Numbered from the stretch's first letter, positions 12,276 to 24,593 are shown. The stretch is DNA of 64,000 bases from Luzula sylvatica (GCA_946800325.1 OX326960.1:22621150-22685149), one strand, 5' to 3'. The notes: generated from the letters alone by a model not told the origin. Numbers and translations: made by a program.

Positions 12276-12783
12276 CATAATCACTGCAAGACATACCTTC
12301 CTTCTTCAAGGTGTGAAGAAGCATCTTTTGCTCCATGATGCTGGCGAGGTTTACGGATCTATATGTCTGATTTAGCATCTGCCATATCTCACTCGAGGTT
12401 GAGCAATTAACGACTTGAGACAAGACTGATTCACTGAGTGAACCGACAAGCCAGCCAAGAATGTGCTGGTCCTGTCGATGCCATAGATGAAAATCCGGAT
12501 TTACCACGATCTTGTCTCCTTCACGGACCACCGGTGGTGGCTTAGGAAACGACCCATCGAGATAGCCAAACAAATCATAACCACAAAGGATCGGAAAGAT
12601 CTGTGCTTTCCATAAGAGAAAGTTGTTCCTATCTAATTTGATGGGAACTTGAGTCGAGAAGATAGTGATTTTATCACTGAGATTCTCAGAGATAGATCTC
12701 GTACTCGTTTGGGAGAAATTTTGTGGAGGGGTTTCATTTAGAGAAGGATCTTCAGTCATGGCTGCCATTAATGGCGAGATCAA
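12276..12783 (-). pseudogene. Copia gag N-terminal remnant
   Basis: Open frame of about 170 aa with the gag pattern of Copia elements (VPIKLDRNNFLLWKAQIFPI, GYLDGSFPKPPP, WLVGSLSESVLSQVV, SSEIWQMLNQTYRS, MSCSDYVDKM). It starts just inside the primer-binding site. It is cut off at the deletion junction and passes out of frame into the RT tail. Confidence 0.85.
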
Positions 12784-12814
12784 GGAAAAGCGATGGCTTA
12801 ACGCTCTGATACCA

Positions 12815-13070
12815 TGTGAGATTGTAAAGAAGTAAAGAACGAAGATTGAAGTTATTGTATTTCTATATATCTCATTATCTAAAACATTACATTGTCTTTT
12901 ATACTAAGACCTAATCCTTCTAGAACCTAATGACTCATTCTGTAATTATGATGAGTCACTAACTAATTCCTGTCCTAGAGAATCTTTAGTACGATTGGTG
13001 ACTCTGTGTACTGGATACATCCAGTATAAATCATAGAGTAATAACTGGAGGCATCCAGTATATCTCATCA
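12815..13070 (-). repeat. 5' LTR of the Copia element
   Basis: 256 bp, partner of the LTR at 11112-11369, followed (on the minus strand) by the tRNA-Met primer-binding site. Confidence 0.95.
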
Positions 13071-13075
13071 GACAT

Positions 13076-14282
13076 AGATGGAAGTCATTCTCTGAAAAGA
13101 AAGTTAAATACAACCCAAGTATCCAAAGTGCGGCAAATCAAGACACTATTTTACTGCATGTCAGCAAACTAAATATGTGCTGCATTTCTAAAATATTCGA
13201 CATTTTGAGTTGATGGATTATTTTGTGTTGTGATTCTGTGAAACCTCTATTTTTTGTTGTTGTGAATTATAGTTGAATTTCTAAAATATTTGACATTTCG
13301 ATGCTGTGTTATGATATGAACTCATATTATGAAACTACTAACTTGCATTACCTCATGGAGTTTGACTTGCCTTATGGATACATTAGAGTGCTCGAATTAA
13401 GGATTTTGCAAACCCCTCTTACGTAATTTCACAAATTTTTCTCCAGATTAATAAGAAATAAGAATGATTGTTCATGTTGTTTCCTCTAATTTATTTGTGT
13501 AACTAGGTTGAATTAGTTAAATTAGGGTACCTTTATTGTCGGACAAAGAAATCTGGTCCTAAAGAAGATTGCTCCCTTACACCTAAAAACAGAGTCCATT
13601 GTACTCATCATGCACATATCATAAAGACCAGACGGATAACAAAGTGAGTATTTACCTTTTGGTGCTCTTGAAAGCAGAAACCAGCATAGCCCATCTCATA
13701 TATATATATATAGATATATAGAGAGAGAGAGAGAAAGAGAAAAACGCTAATCAGAATCCACAAAAAGAATTCACAAAAACAATATAAGCACACACGGAGG
13801 AGCCTTTTAATAAAATTTACCATCTAAAAATAACACAGTCAAACATGGAGGGGTATTTTTATAAATTTCCTGATCCGACTTCGGATATCGACGATGATTT
13901 ACCCAAGGATCCTGAAGTTCTGGTATATCTTCTAAATTTGGGTTATTATCGCTGGATAAGGTTTGATTGGAATCGATTAGGCTAATCATGACTTAGTTTT
14001 GGTTTAATTTTGATATTGGAAAATTAATTAGGGTTATAATTTTGCTAATTGGTGACAAATTTAGGTATGATATGGTTAATTTGCAGGAACATGATTTCAA
14101 TCCGATCTGGGGCTGATTTTAGCGAATTGGAGCTGATTTTGGTTGAGTATGGACAGATTTGGGGCTGATTTTTAACTTAATTTCGAAAAATTGGCTCATT
14201 CTAAGGGACTGATTTTAAACCTAATTTCAAAAACATGGCTCATTTTAAAGGAACGATAGGGGTTATGGGCGGTAAATCCATG
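13076..14282. other. Spacer with possible gene debris
   Basis: It holds several short coding-like frames without recognisable domains, such as one at 13511-13641 (contains YLYCRTKKSGPK, faintly like ribosomal protein L34 but not convincing). It also has a TA/GA microsatellite at 13698-13740. A 22-bp sequence at 13656-13677 recurs exactly at 14626-14647. Confidence 0.35.
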
Positions 14283-14525
14283 TCACTCGGTACTCTCCAA
14301 ATTGTACCACCCGTACTGAAACCTGGATGGGTCCGTCACAGCACATAACCGACAAGTTAAAACTCCACGTCACGTACCAAGTCTCTGCATTGGGTCCATG
14401 TTGGACCTTCTAGAAGTGTCCAGAAAGTCAACGTGGCGTTGAGCGTGGACGACCAGTGGGTCAATGGCGGTACCGTCGACGCTGGTACAGACAAGTGGTA
14501 CAAGGAGGATGAAGCAGCAGCACCG
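14283..14525 (+). pseudogene. Fragment of a plant GH10 endo-1,4-beta-xylanase gene (CBM22-like part)
   Basis: The plus strand reads RTETWMGPSQHITDKLKLHV then TYQVSA. After a one-base frame change near 14385 it continues WVHVGPSRSVQKVNVAL then SVDDQWVNGGTVDAGTDKWY. This is the carbohydrate-binding module region that precedes the GH10 catalytic domain in plant xylanases, which act on cell-wall xylan. No catalytic domain is nearby, the frame is broken, and no start is seen, so it is a pseudogene fragment, perhaps moved by a transposon. The assignment rests on my memory of the family pattern. Confidence 0.65.
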
Positions 14526-14660
14526 GTTATAAATGAAATTAATTAAGACCGTGCCGATTAGTTTTCCAAGTATTTTGTAAAAAGTAGTAGAAATTCGAAG
14601 TGCATGAAATTATATACAATATAAACTTTTGGTGCTCTTGAAAGCAGCATAGCACATCTC

Positions 14661-14661
14661 T

Positions 14662-14707
<46 letters not shown>

Positions 14708-14790
14708 CTTGTAATACATTTTTATATATATATATATATACTTGTAATACATTTTTATATATATATATATATACTTGTAATACATTTTTA
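14661..14790. repeat. (CA)n/(TA)n with three ~37-bp tandem units
   Basis: A CA run followed by TA runs, with 'acttgtaatacatttttata' repeated three times at about 37-bp spacing. Confidence 0.85.
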
Positions 14791-14799
14791 TATGTATAA

Positions 14800-16240
14800 T
14801 ACGAAAGATCGAATTATTTAAACAAGAAAGTTTAAAATATATTTGTCAACTTTAAATTTTTTTAGGAGGTCAAGGTCAACTCTAATCATACTAGGAACTT
14901 TGCCTGCACTAACCTGAAATATTAAATTAATTAAATAGGATATAAAATCTAGTGCTAAATACTTGTTAGATTCTATAAATTAGTTTAACACGACACATAA
15001 TCATACATGTTTAGTCGGTGACTAAAAAATCTAAGAGGCAAGGATAGCAATACTTCTATGATAATCAATGTTCAAATAATATTTTTGATTATTTATGGAT
15101 GTTTAAAATAACATGTAATGAATTGTAGCGTTTTGATGTTTAATTTAACGATTAACATAAATCGGTTAATATATAGTCGCTTCACAACTGCGACTTCGAT
15201 CAATTTTTTTTATAGTGTGTAACTGTTACAAGATGCATATAAATACAATTTAACATTCAAATATTATTTAAAAAAAATAATACTAAATGTACCATAATAT
15301 AATTTTTACAGAACTCATTAGTGAATTCACACAGTACTTAAAAGTTCCATCTAATTATCTAAACTTCAAAATAACATAACTAGTTCATTAATTTGATTTT
15401 TCGAAACAACAATTAATTTGCATTTCTTCTACTTTATCATGTTGAGAGAGATAAAAAGAGAAAAACTATAATATATTTTTTTCGAGGAATATTTTTGAAC
15501 CAATAAATTACAATCATTAATTTATTCACTAATTATAAGAATAAATAAATAAGTAAGCCACTTAATGCAGATTAACTTGTTGTCTTAGAAAACAATACAC
15601 CTCAATGTCAAACGTCATACATATATTTGAGAGATCAGTTTTGGCCCACTTGGAGCTCCTAACCCAACGAGTTTCTAACCACCAACCCTTCAATATCACT
15701 TCTAGTTTTTTTTATTTTTTTATTTTAGTTAAATAAATCATATCTTAGTGAATATATTTCCTTAACCAAACATGGATACCATCATTAATAACTTCCATTC
15801 ATGACCAAGTTACAATAGGCATTTGGTGCTTCTTAACATACACAATACTATGTAATTCATCATAAATATTATATTCTATCTATAATTCAAAATTTAGATT
15901 CTAAATAAGTTAACCAATTTGCATACAATTCATCATCATGCTGAAGTACAAGGTAAATCATTCAATTTTCATAAATGCAAATCATGAAAATTAAATAAAA
16001 GATATTGCTCCACACACTGTGACACTATCCATAGATAATTACAAAGATGGCTTTATTGGCTCTCACCATTCCACAGTGTTCTTATTTTCTACCAATCAAG
16101 TACCTCTTGGTCCTCAGCCGGTCAGCCCTTCCCTCCGGAGAAGACGCTACTAAAGTCCTCCCTTTCTCTCTCTCTCCATTGACCCCATTACTAGTTTATC
16201 ACGGCACAACTTGACTGACTCTTTCAAACCCCATTTCTCT
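14800..16240. other. AT-rich spacer upstream of the first aspartyl protease
   Basis: No gene seen. A short degenerate copy of the hAT-like ATT element lies at 15098-15212. The last few hundred bases are the promoter region of the gene at 16291. Confidence 0.5.
15098..15212 (+). mobile_element. Degenerate left-end fragment of the ATT-carrying hAT-like family
   Basis: 'gatgtttaaaataacatgta', then 'gtagcgttttgatgtttaat' and 'agtcgcttcacaactgcg', align in order with the left end of the element at 28576 (caatgttttaaatagcgtgc, cagcgttttgacgtttaatt, gccgcttcaccatcacaacg). No right end or ATT tract follows. Confidence 0.6.
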
Positions 16241-16242
16241 CT

Positions 16243-16249
16243 TATAAAA
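16243..16249 (+). promoter_or_regulatory. TATA box of aspartyl protease gene 1
   Basis: TATAAAA lies 42-48 bp upstream of the ATG and is followed by a CT-rich initiator-like region. Confidence 0.6.
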
Positions 16250-16290
16250 TTCTCTCTCTTCTATACTCATTCATCCAAAATCTCACTCTC

Positions 16291-18954
16291 ATGGACATGG
16301 CATCCTCTTTACTTTTACTAATCATGATTTCAACTCTTACACACAACATAGTAGCAAAAACTGGCAATACATTTCGAGTCGAGTTTCATCATCGGTTTTC
16401 TGACAAGGTTCAGCGATGGGCCGAGTCCCATGGGATTCCTGACACGTGGCAACCTGATAAAGCACCAGAAGGGAGTGCAGAATATTACAAGCAACTTATT
16501 AGGCATGATCGAATATTGCTCGGCCGCCATGGCCGCTCCCTCGCCGATTCTTCTAGCAGCGATATTTATAGTTTTGCCGATGGAAACGAAACGGATCGAA
16601 TATCCTATCTCGGATAGTAAGTATTTTATTTTATTCTTTTTAAATTATAAAAAGAAGAAATAAATACCCAAAATTCAATGCTTCTTTTTAAATTGGCTTA
16701 GAAGTCAAGTCCACTCTCAATATATTGTTTTAGAAATATGCAAGTTGTTCTGTTTATGACGTAATTTAGTTTCCATTTTTTTTTAATATTCTTGTGTAAT
16801 TGTAATTTTAATTACAGTAATGTTTTTATAACAAATTGATATTAGCTTGCATTATGCAATTGTGTCATTGGGGACACCGAATCAGACGTTTTTGGTGGCG
16901 ATGGATACGGGCAGCGATATTTTCTGGGTGCCCTGTAATTGCAAGCAATGCGCGGCTAATACCTCCCCTTTATACGGAGTAATCCTATTTTTTTTTTATA
17001 TATTTTTAATGTAAGAAAAAGATTTTATGGTCCCATTTTCATTTTTTGTCTATAAATGGAGATTTATTTAGTCAATAGTGTATTAAGTGTTAACTATATA
17101 GTCAGTATGTTTGGACCATTTTGCCAATTAGAGTTGAATTTGGATGTTGATATTGGACAGGGAATAGAGTTCAGTACCTACAGCCCTAACACATCTAGCA
17201 CAAGCAAAGAGATCTCTTGCGGCAGTAGCCAATGTGATCTTACGCGTAGTATGAGTAGCGCGTGTCTTAATGCGAGCCATCAATGCCCTTATTCTATTAA
17301 GTATGCTTCTGTTAACACTTCTTCATCTGGAGTGTTAGTACAAGATGATTTGTACTTGTTGAATGAAGATGGTTCTAATGCGAAAGCTCCTATTGTCTTC
17401 GGGTACGAGTTCTAAATATTTTCTATTTTTATTGTATCAGTTTGATAGTAGCATAATATTTTGCGGGAATAATTGTATATTTTTTTAGTTGCGGCGAGGT
17501 TCAAACAGGTTCATTTCTACAGGCAGGTGCGCCGAATGGTTTAATGGGTCTCGGTATGAATAACTTCTCAGTTCCAACGATGCTGGCACAACAAGGTCTC
17601 ATTTCAGATTCTTTTTCTATGTGCTTCGGATCTGATGGTGTTGGAAGACTCAATTTCGGTGATACGGGTAGTTCCGACCAATCAGAAACCCCGTTTATCA
17701 TTGATAGCAATCACTAGTAAGCACATCACATTACATTTTTATAAAGAGTTGATCTATATAGTTTTTATATTTTTGACAAATATATTATTTGTAGTCCATT
17801 CTACAACATTAGTTTAACGGGAATCGATATAGGAAACACAACAATCGACACAAGTTTCACAGCTATAGTCGACTCTGGCACTTCGTTCACAATTTTGTCT
17901 GATCCTGTTTACTCGCAACTCACAACGAGTGTAAATATTTGCAAAATATTCTTAAAATTAGTTCCTTATATTTTCACTTTTGATTTTTCTTTAAATTATT
18001 TCTAGTTCTCAAAAAAAGTTACAGAAACTCGATTATCTAATGATTCGAGCATTCTTTTCGACTACTGCTATCAGTTGAGGTACACATTGTTGGTATATTA
18101 CAATTATGTATTTATTTGATATCTCATCTTTGATCTATTCAAGTTTATATTTTTAGTTCTGGCCAAACTAAAATTGTATTACCTCAACTAAATTTCACAA
18201 CAAAAGGAGGTAGCATGTTTCCGGCACTGCATCCTATTGCATTTCTCGTCGACGAGGTAGATTTTTATAAGATCACAACCAAAGTATTTATACACATATC
18301 AAAATTAATGATTCGATGTTCCCTTAACGAGCATTAATATACAGACTAGTCAACAACCGATTGGATATTGCCTCGCGGTGTTACAGGGCACCGGTATAAA
18401 CATAATCGGACGTAAGTAGATTTTCATGATCTTTTTATATTTATTTCACAAAATACTTTATTGAATGTAAACAATAATATTTTTATCGTGAAATATATTT
18501 CGTTGCAGAAAATTTCTTAACGGGTCTTCGTATCGTGTTCAACCGAGAAACAATGGTTTTGGGGTGGAAGGAGTTTGATTGTGAGTACTCATTTTCAACT
18601 ATATTATTAAATTTCAATCCGATAATGACCGGCGACTTAATTTTTATATTACACAAAAAAAATTCATACTTCTAGATTTACGAATACACGATACATTTAA
18701 TTATTTTTCTCAATTTTTTTACTAAGAAATAAAATTGAAAACCAGGTTACGATGGCGTCAACTCCACCACACTTTCTAAACACAACATTGGATCGGCACC
18801 GGAACCAGCTGCACAGGCACCATCCCCTATCAATCCAGTGGCCTCCGAGCTGCCAAGTAAGAAATCACGGGCCCCACATCTCAGTCCCTCTAAGATTTTG
18901 AATTCACCAATAAATATTTTCATCATTGTTTTTGTTCTGTTTTATATTCATTGA
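16291..18954 (+). CDS. Aspartyl protease family protein (A1, APF1-like), paralogue 1
   Basis: Ten exons: 16291-16616, 16846-16978, 17161-17402, 17489-17716, 17795-17930, 18006-18079, 18157-18256, 18345-18411, 18509-18580 and 18746-18954, giving 528 aa; all junctions are GT..AG and in phase. A signal peptide (about residues 1-22) precedes VEFHHRFSDKVQRWAESHGI. The first catalytic motif is FLVAMDTGSDIFWVPCNC, the second AIVDSGTSFTILSD. NIIGQNFLTGLRIVFNRETM marks the end of the protease fold. The tail is Pro/Ser-rich and ends in a hydrophobic stretch (INIFIIVFVLFYIH), which suggests GPI anchoring at the cell surface. It is a pepsin-type endopeptidase, apparently active. The substrate is unknown. 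Two paralogues lie at 19424-22709 (minus strand) and 42503-45387. Confidence 0.93.
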
Positions 18955-19423
18955 TTATGCATTTTTTTTGCCGAATTCTTTTTTCCCGAAAATATATCGT
19001 GTAATAAAATAAGATAGGTTTTCTGTTCTTTTTAGCGTTTATTTTCAATCTTCATGAGGTTTTCGGATTGAGATGGTTGATGTTTATATATATATGTATA
19101 TGGAAATGAGAATGTATCAGCAATTTCATGCTATCTTAATTACTTGATTAAATATTAGTTTTTCATTTTAGAGAATTAGATCAATTCCTTTTAATTACTA
19201 CCATTCATTTCATTTTCTAGAGAAAACATTTATATATTCTCTTCTTAAATCAACATTCTGATTAGGCATGAAAGTATTGTTGATCATTTCCAGCAATCAA
19301 GGTCATGGATACAAAAAATGTGACACATTTTTCACAAAATTTGGGAAAATAAACAGAAAAAATCAATTGCTTACAATTCAAAATACCAACACAAACAACA
19401 AAACCGTTCGAGGAATTAATCGA

Positions 19424-21061
19424 TCAACGGAAATAAACCATGAGAAAAGACAAAACAAAGAGACAAGTCACGGTGCTCAGTAAGGTGGCTGGCCTGACAT
19501 GTGGGGCCCGTGCTGGTACTCGTACTACTGATGGAGGAGGAGAACTAGGTGTACTTATAGCAGAAGGAGGAGGAGGAGGAGGAGAATTAGGAGCAGAGGG
19601 AGGATTACTGCTCACAGTTTCATAGCCTGCGAAATTGATTACAAATTTGATTATTTTTAGTTTTTTTACACTTCAGTTTTTTTTTTTTTTTTATCTTTCT
19701 AATTTGTTATGAATTTTTATCATCATTTGTGATGTATGTTTTGAAACTCAAGAGAGAATTAACATACAGTTAGACGGTTCCCAACCAAATGCCAGCTTCT
19801 TCCGATTGAAAACAATTTTTAGGCCAGTCAAGAATTGCTCTGCGAAATCGCAAATATTTAATTGTTGAACATCATAATTATATGATCAATAATCAGCAAA
19901 AAGAATAGAAAATTCGAGTGATGAATGTCATCCATATATAGTTATGTTGAACTTACCGCCAATGATGTTAATATTGCCAGAATTCATTGCGAGGCAATAT
20001 GCAGCCAGGTTGCCCTTCTGTATTGTTTGAAAATACAGTTGTTAGTTTAATTAAAAATGCGATAATTAAACATATTAATTACAAACCAGTAAACATATTA
20101 ATTACAAACCAGAACCATGTTTTAAATAATCTACCTTGTCAGGATAACCGACTGCAGGCTGAAGTACCTTAAATTGGCTCCCTCCTTTGGTTGTGAAATT
20201 CACTCGAGGGACTAGAACCTTACTTGAACTGCAAAGGAAAATTAAACACTAATATCAATCTCAATCCTCCATATTTATTGATTTATGTACACAATACTTT
20301 TTAGTGATTCATGTTAAAATCATCAAACGAGTTACCTTGGTACATAACAAAATTCGAAACCGAGTAGGTCTGTACTGTTATCTATCCTTGCATCTTGTAC
20401 CTGAGAATCAAACTGCAAACAAATAGGCGGAAAATGGTCTAAACGAAATAATTAACATTATAGGTAATTAATTATGTAAACCTAATTGAGCTTCCCAATT
20501 ATATCACTATATAAATCAAACTACATACGATTGTTGTGAGTTCGGAGTAAATTATATCTTCAAATATCGGGTATGAAGAGCCCGAGTCGATTATAGCATT
20601 GAACGCCGTACTACTGGTCTGGTTTCCTACGACCGTACCCGTTATCGAGATGGTATAGAACGGACTGCGATCAAGATAAAAATGGAAAATCTAGTTGTTT
20701 ACATATCGCATATGAAAATAACAACAATGACACTTACTGAATATTGTCGATTAGAAGATTAGTTTCATGTTGACTTGAGCTGCCTATATCGCCGAAATTG
20801 AGTCTCCCAGTACCGTCGCGGCCAAAGCACATAGAGAAAGAATCAGTAGTTAGTCCGTTACTGGCGATCATGTTAGGAACCGACAATCTATCATAACCTA
20901 GCCCCATTAGTCCATTTGGCGCTCCCCCATCTAGTAAAGCGCCCGTCTGAACCTGTCCACAGCTGTATACGTATATACACACACCATAAACCATAAAATT
21001 ATCATAAAAATACTAACAAATCTATTAAATGACTAGATAAGGCGACACCCCCCTTAGATAT

Positions 21062-21099
<38 letters not shown>

Positions 21100-21265
21100 T
21101 GAGGCTAACCTACTTAATTAAGTATCAAGAATTTGGTACTTAATACTTTTTAGCCATTATATTTGTATTGAGATTTGTGCATTTGATGATGTGCACAAAA
21201 ATTTATGATTATCATGAAAAAATATAAATCTCAATGCAAATATAATGGTTCAAAAATTGAGATTT

Positions 21266-21328
<63 letters not shown>

Positions 21329-22709
21329 AAATTAGAATTTTCAGATATCCATGAAGAAAAACTCGAAACATAATAAAATTTTATCCTTACTCTATCTATA
21401 CTTAAATGAAATTTAATGCAAAAAAAAATCAAATTTTAAAATTTATTTCATGATGAATCATGTCGTAAATATTATTGACCGTTAATATTTTTACGTATCA
21501 TGATGAAGATGATAGATTTTTTTATTTTTCATAAAATTAAATCTATAACATTCTCAAGTGATACTGATTACATCAATACGGTTCAAATTTTATTTTTTTC
21601 ATAGATTGTGAGAAATAAGTGTTGTTGGCCGGGTTGGTCAAACAAAAATATTGGTCATTGCGCATATATATGTATTATGATAAAATTAAAAATTTATGTA
21701 CTACCTCCCTCCTTATTTTATTTTTTTGCCGTAGCACCCCACCACACACACACACACACACTGCATAAAAGTACGAAGAAGACAACATACATACCCGAAA
21801 GTGATAGGGAGTTGGACGAGCTTGGTAGGAGTGATCTCTTTCTGTAAAAGCAGAACATCCTGTACCATGACTCCGCTCGACGATGAAGAATTGTCTCCAT
21901 AGTTGAGTTGATAGGCACAATCCGTGGTTATGCCAGTACAAAGTTTCTTAAAGCGCGAGTCACAATTGGTGCTACTGCATGGTATGGATTTACTCGTTGT
22001 TGATTCCTCAGGCTTGTAGTCGCTGAACACGATATTCTGTTGTTTATGTTCCAATATTACGTTACATATAAAATATAATTTAATTTTTTTTCGAAACTAG
22101 AAAACTCAAAAGAAAAAAATTAGGTTTTGAATGTACCCCGTATGAAGGCGAACTATGCGGAGCGCAACTCTTGCAGTTGCAAGGCAGCCAGAAGACATGA
22201 CTTCCTGTGCCTAGCGCTACCAGAAACGTCTGTTTCGGTGTCCCTAGTTCCACGAAAGCATAGTGAATGCTTTTATTTACATGAAAATGATCAAGAATTT
22301 TTAAACAAGTTAGGATTAAATTATGGTTGAAGAAAGATTACAAACTCCTCAAGTTATCGTGAAACATAAGACCCGAAAAAAAGTTGACATACTTTCCGAG
22401 ATATAAAGCAGTCTCGTTGCCAGCAGCGAAGGAGTAGAGATCGCCCGAAGCAAGGAAGCGGCCACGGTGGCGATGTAAGTCGTTGCGAACAAGTGCCTTG
22501 TAGTACTCTGGTGTGCCAGGTTTAATATCATCAGCCTGCCACGTGGCAGGCGAGCCGTTTGACCGGGCCCATTCACGTACTTTGTCGGATAACCTGTGAT
22601 GGAAATCTAGACCAAATGTGTTGTCATCGTCGGCATCCACGTGGCAACATGTTATGGCTACCACGGTTAAGAGGAAGAGGAGGAGAGAAGAAAGAGATGC
22701 CATGACCAT
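19424..22709 (-). CDS. Aspartyl protease-like protein, paralogue 2; first catalytic Asp replaced by Gly
   Basis: Ten exons on the minus strand: 22709-22393, 22269-22137, 22036-21795, 20962-20738, 20664-20529, 20412-20336, 20228-20135, 20017-19957, 19839-19768 and 19626-19424, giving 519 aa; all borders are GT..AG and in phase. The domain order matches paralogue 1: signal peptide, LDFHHRLSDKVREWARSNG, the first motif, the second motif IIDSGSSYPIFED, NIIGEQFLTGLKIVFNRKKL, a Pro/Ser-rich linker and a hydrophobic tail (TLLSTVTCLFVLSFLMVYF). The first motif reads FLVALGTGSHVFWLPCNC: the codon at 22215-22213 is GGC where both paralogues have GAT/GAC (Asp). Pepsin-type catalysis needs both Asp residues, so the protein is probably inactive, although the reading frame and splice sites are intact. 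Intron 3 (832 bp) carries a MITE and TA/CA repeats. Confidence 0.9.
21101..21258. mobile_element. Small MITE, family 'GGCTAAC-CTTAATTAAGTA', copy 2
   Basis: Begins 'gaggctaacctacttaatta', almost the same as the copy at 10336. The inner part folds back ('cattatatttgtattgagat' against 'aaatctcaatgcaaatataa'). It is flanked on both sides by TA runs (21065-21097 and 21269-21325) and lies in intron 3 of the aspartyl protease gene. Confidence 0.7.
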
Positions 22710-24391
22710 ATGGAATGTTGAGAATTAGCCATTGGCACATATAAGAAGGGAAGTGGAGAGATGGAGAGGAGACGTGCAGGCCTCGAGAATTAATTGACTT
22801 GGTCTCCTCTCTTCAATACCTAAATTATAGTACATGAGTACACAAATCCTTTGAAAAAACAGAAATTAACTATTGATGATATTTTTTACAGAAATAAAGG
22901 ATGGTTTGGATTTGAGCTATTAGTCAAATGGAGGAATTAAATTTAATGCATTATTATTTGGCTTATGTCAGCAAATGAAGATTGGATCGATCTTTTTCTT
23001 TTAGGATTCGTTTGGCAAGCGGAATTAGGAATTAGTAGAGTGGAATTGAATTATAAGGTGAAGGAGTAAAAAATTATGGAAATTAGTAATTTCAGAGTTT
23101 GTTTGGATGTCCAAATTATGAGATGCTGGAAAATATAATTTTTTGTTTGATGGTTTAGAAGTTTCTGGAATTTTGTTATTTAAAATATAAAAATAATATT
23201 TCGTTAAAACTGATAAAAAAAATTAGTATTATAGTAATATTATATTATTGTAATAATATTATTATAATATTATTATTATTATATGATTGTATTAATATTA
23301 TAATATTATTTTGACAAAAAATATTATTATAATAGAGCATTATTGCAATATCAAATTATAATAATATTATTGTATAAAATAATATTATATTATATGCAAA
23401 AAATATATTATAATAATAAAATAAAAATATTAAATGTACTTTTATATTGTTATAATATTATATTTTAATATATAATAAAACTAATATAATTATTCTATTA
23501 TGTTATTATTTTCACATAAATAATTTAATAATATCAGAAACTATATAATAATAATATTAAAATATTAAATGTACTTTTATATTATTATATTATTATATAT
23601 TAATATAAATAAAAACAATATAATTATTTTATTATAATTTATATAATATTATAAATTATATAGTAATAATATTAAAATATTAGATGTACTTTTATATTAT
23701 TATATTATTATATGTAATATATATCGGAATAAATATAATTATTTTAATATAATTAATATAATATTATAAATTATATAAAGTAACATAAAAATATTAAATG
23801 TACTTTTATATTATTATTAATATATATTACCACGAATATAATTATTGTGTTATTTTATTAATTGAATATATATTACCATTAAAAAAATTTAGAGAAGAAT
23901 GATCGGATATGGGTTACATATGGTATTCTTCGAACACCAAAAACCCCAAAGATTAGTATTGATGCGTCAATCGAAAATAACTAATGAAGATTAATTGAGG
24001 ATAATTGAATTGATTAACAATCGAATTAATGTTTAGATGAATTGATTCAATTGTAGAGTTTAATCAATACACTTAACTCCTGGATTGATGCATGAATGAT
24101 ATCTTTTGTGTTCACGGAGGTGCCATATATTTATCCATCGGATATAGCCTTGCAAAATGTGGTCCCACCAGAAAATCCAACCCGGCCCGAACAAGATCCG
24201 AATAATTTTTTTTAAAATCAATAAATTTGAAATCAAAACCAATGATGTGAAATCAGCATCGAACTGAAACCGACCCGAAACTTGGACAATTTGAAACAAA
24301 ATGATCGAAAGACCCGTTATTCGAACCACTCGTGACCCAAGTGATCTGCTATTTAATTAACTTGTAACATGAAAGATTTATAATTTATATA
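22710..24391. other. Spacer with AT-rich tandem repeat
   Basis: 22998-23120 resembles the repeat segment at 9590-9680. 23400-23820 is extremely AT-rich with four tandem copies of a unit marked by 'ttaaatgtacttttatatta' (at about 23430, 23565, 23680 and 23794, spacing about 114-135 bp). No gene. Confidence 0.5.
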
Positions 24392-24584
24392 GGATGATTC
24401 TATGGTAGAATATTTTTTTCAATTCTTATACAAATTAACAAGGGTATTTTGGATATTTTTCAATATTCTAATTTAGTAATAATTAATGCAATATTCGAAT
24501 AGGAAACTAATTTGATTGAGAACATCTAATTAATTATAAATTTTCAAAATATCTTTTTCAAAAGGTTCTACCATAGAATCATCC
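24392..24584. mobile_element. Mutator-like MITE with 9-bp TSD
   Basis: 193 bp. Left end GGATGATTCTATGGTAGAA; the right end is its reverse complement (TTCTACCATAGAATCATCC). The flanks are ATTTATATA (24383-24391) and ATTTAGATA (24585-24593), a 9-bp duplication with one mismatch. A 9-bp duplication suits Mutator-like elements. No coding capacity. Confidence 0.8.
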
Positions 24585-24593
24585 ATTTAGATA

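Larger units (their letters stand above)
11112..13070 (-). mobile_element. Young, internally deleted Copia LTR retrotransposon
   Basis: Two LTRs: 11112-11369 (3' LTR) and 12815-13070 (5' LTR). Both begin TGTGAGATTG and end CTCATCA, and they differ by what I count as one substitution and a 2-bp indel. A 5-bp target duplication GACAT flanks it (11107-11111 and 13071-13075). The primer-binding site TGGTATCAGAGC lies directly inside the 5' LTR (12814-12803) and matches the 3' end of initiator tRNA-Met. A polypurine tract lies at 11380-11370. Only about 1.45 kb of interior remains: the gag N terminus joined to the reverse transcriptase tail and RNase H. Protease, integrase and most of RT are gone. 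It therefore cannot move by itself but may be mobilised by an intact relative. Confidence 0.95.

Noticed and set aside
13511..13641. Short frame faintly like ribosomal protein L34
   Set aside because: Only about ten loosely matching residues; no conserved neighbours.
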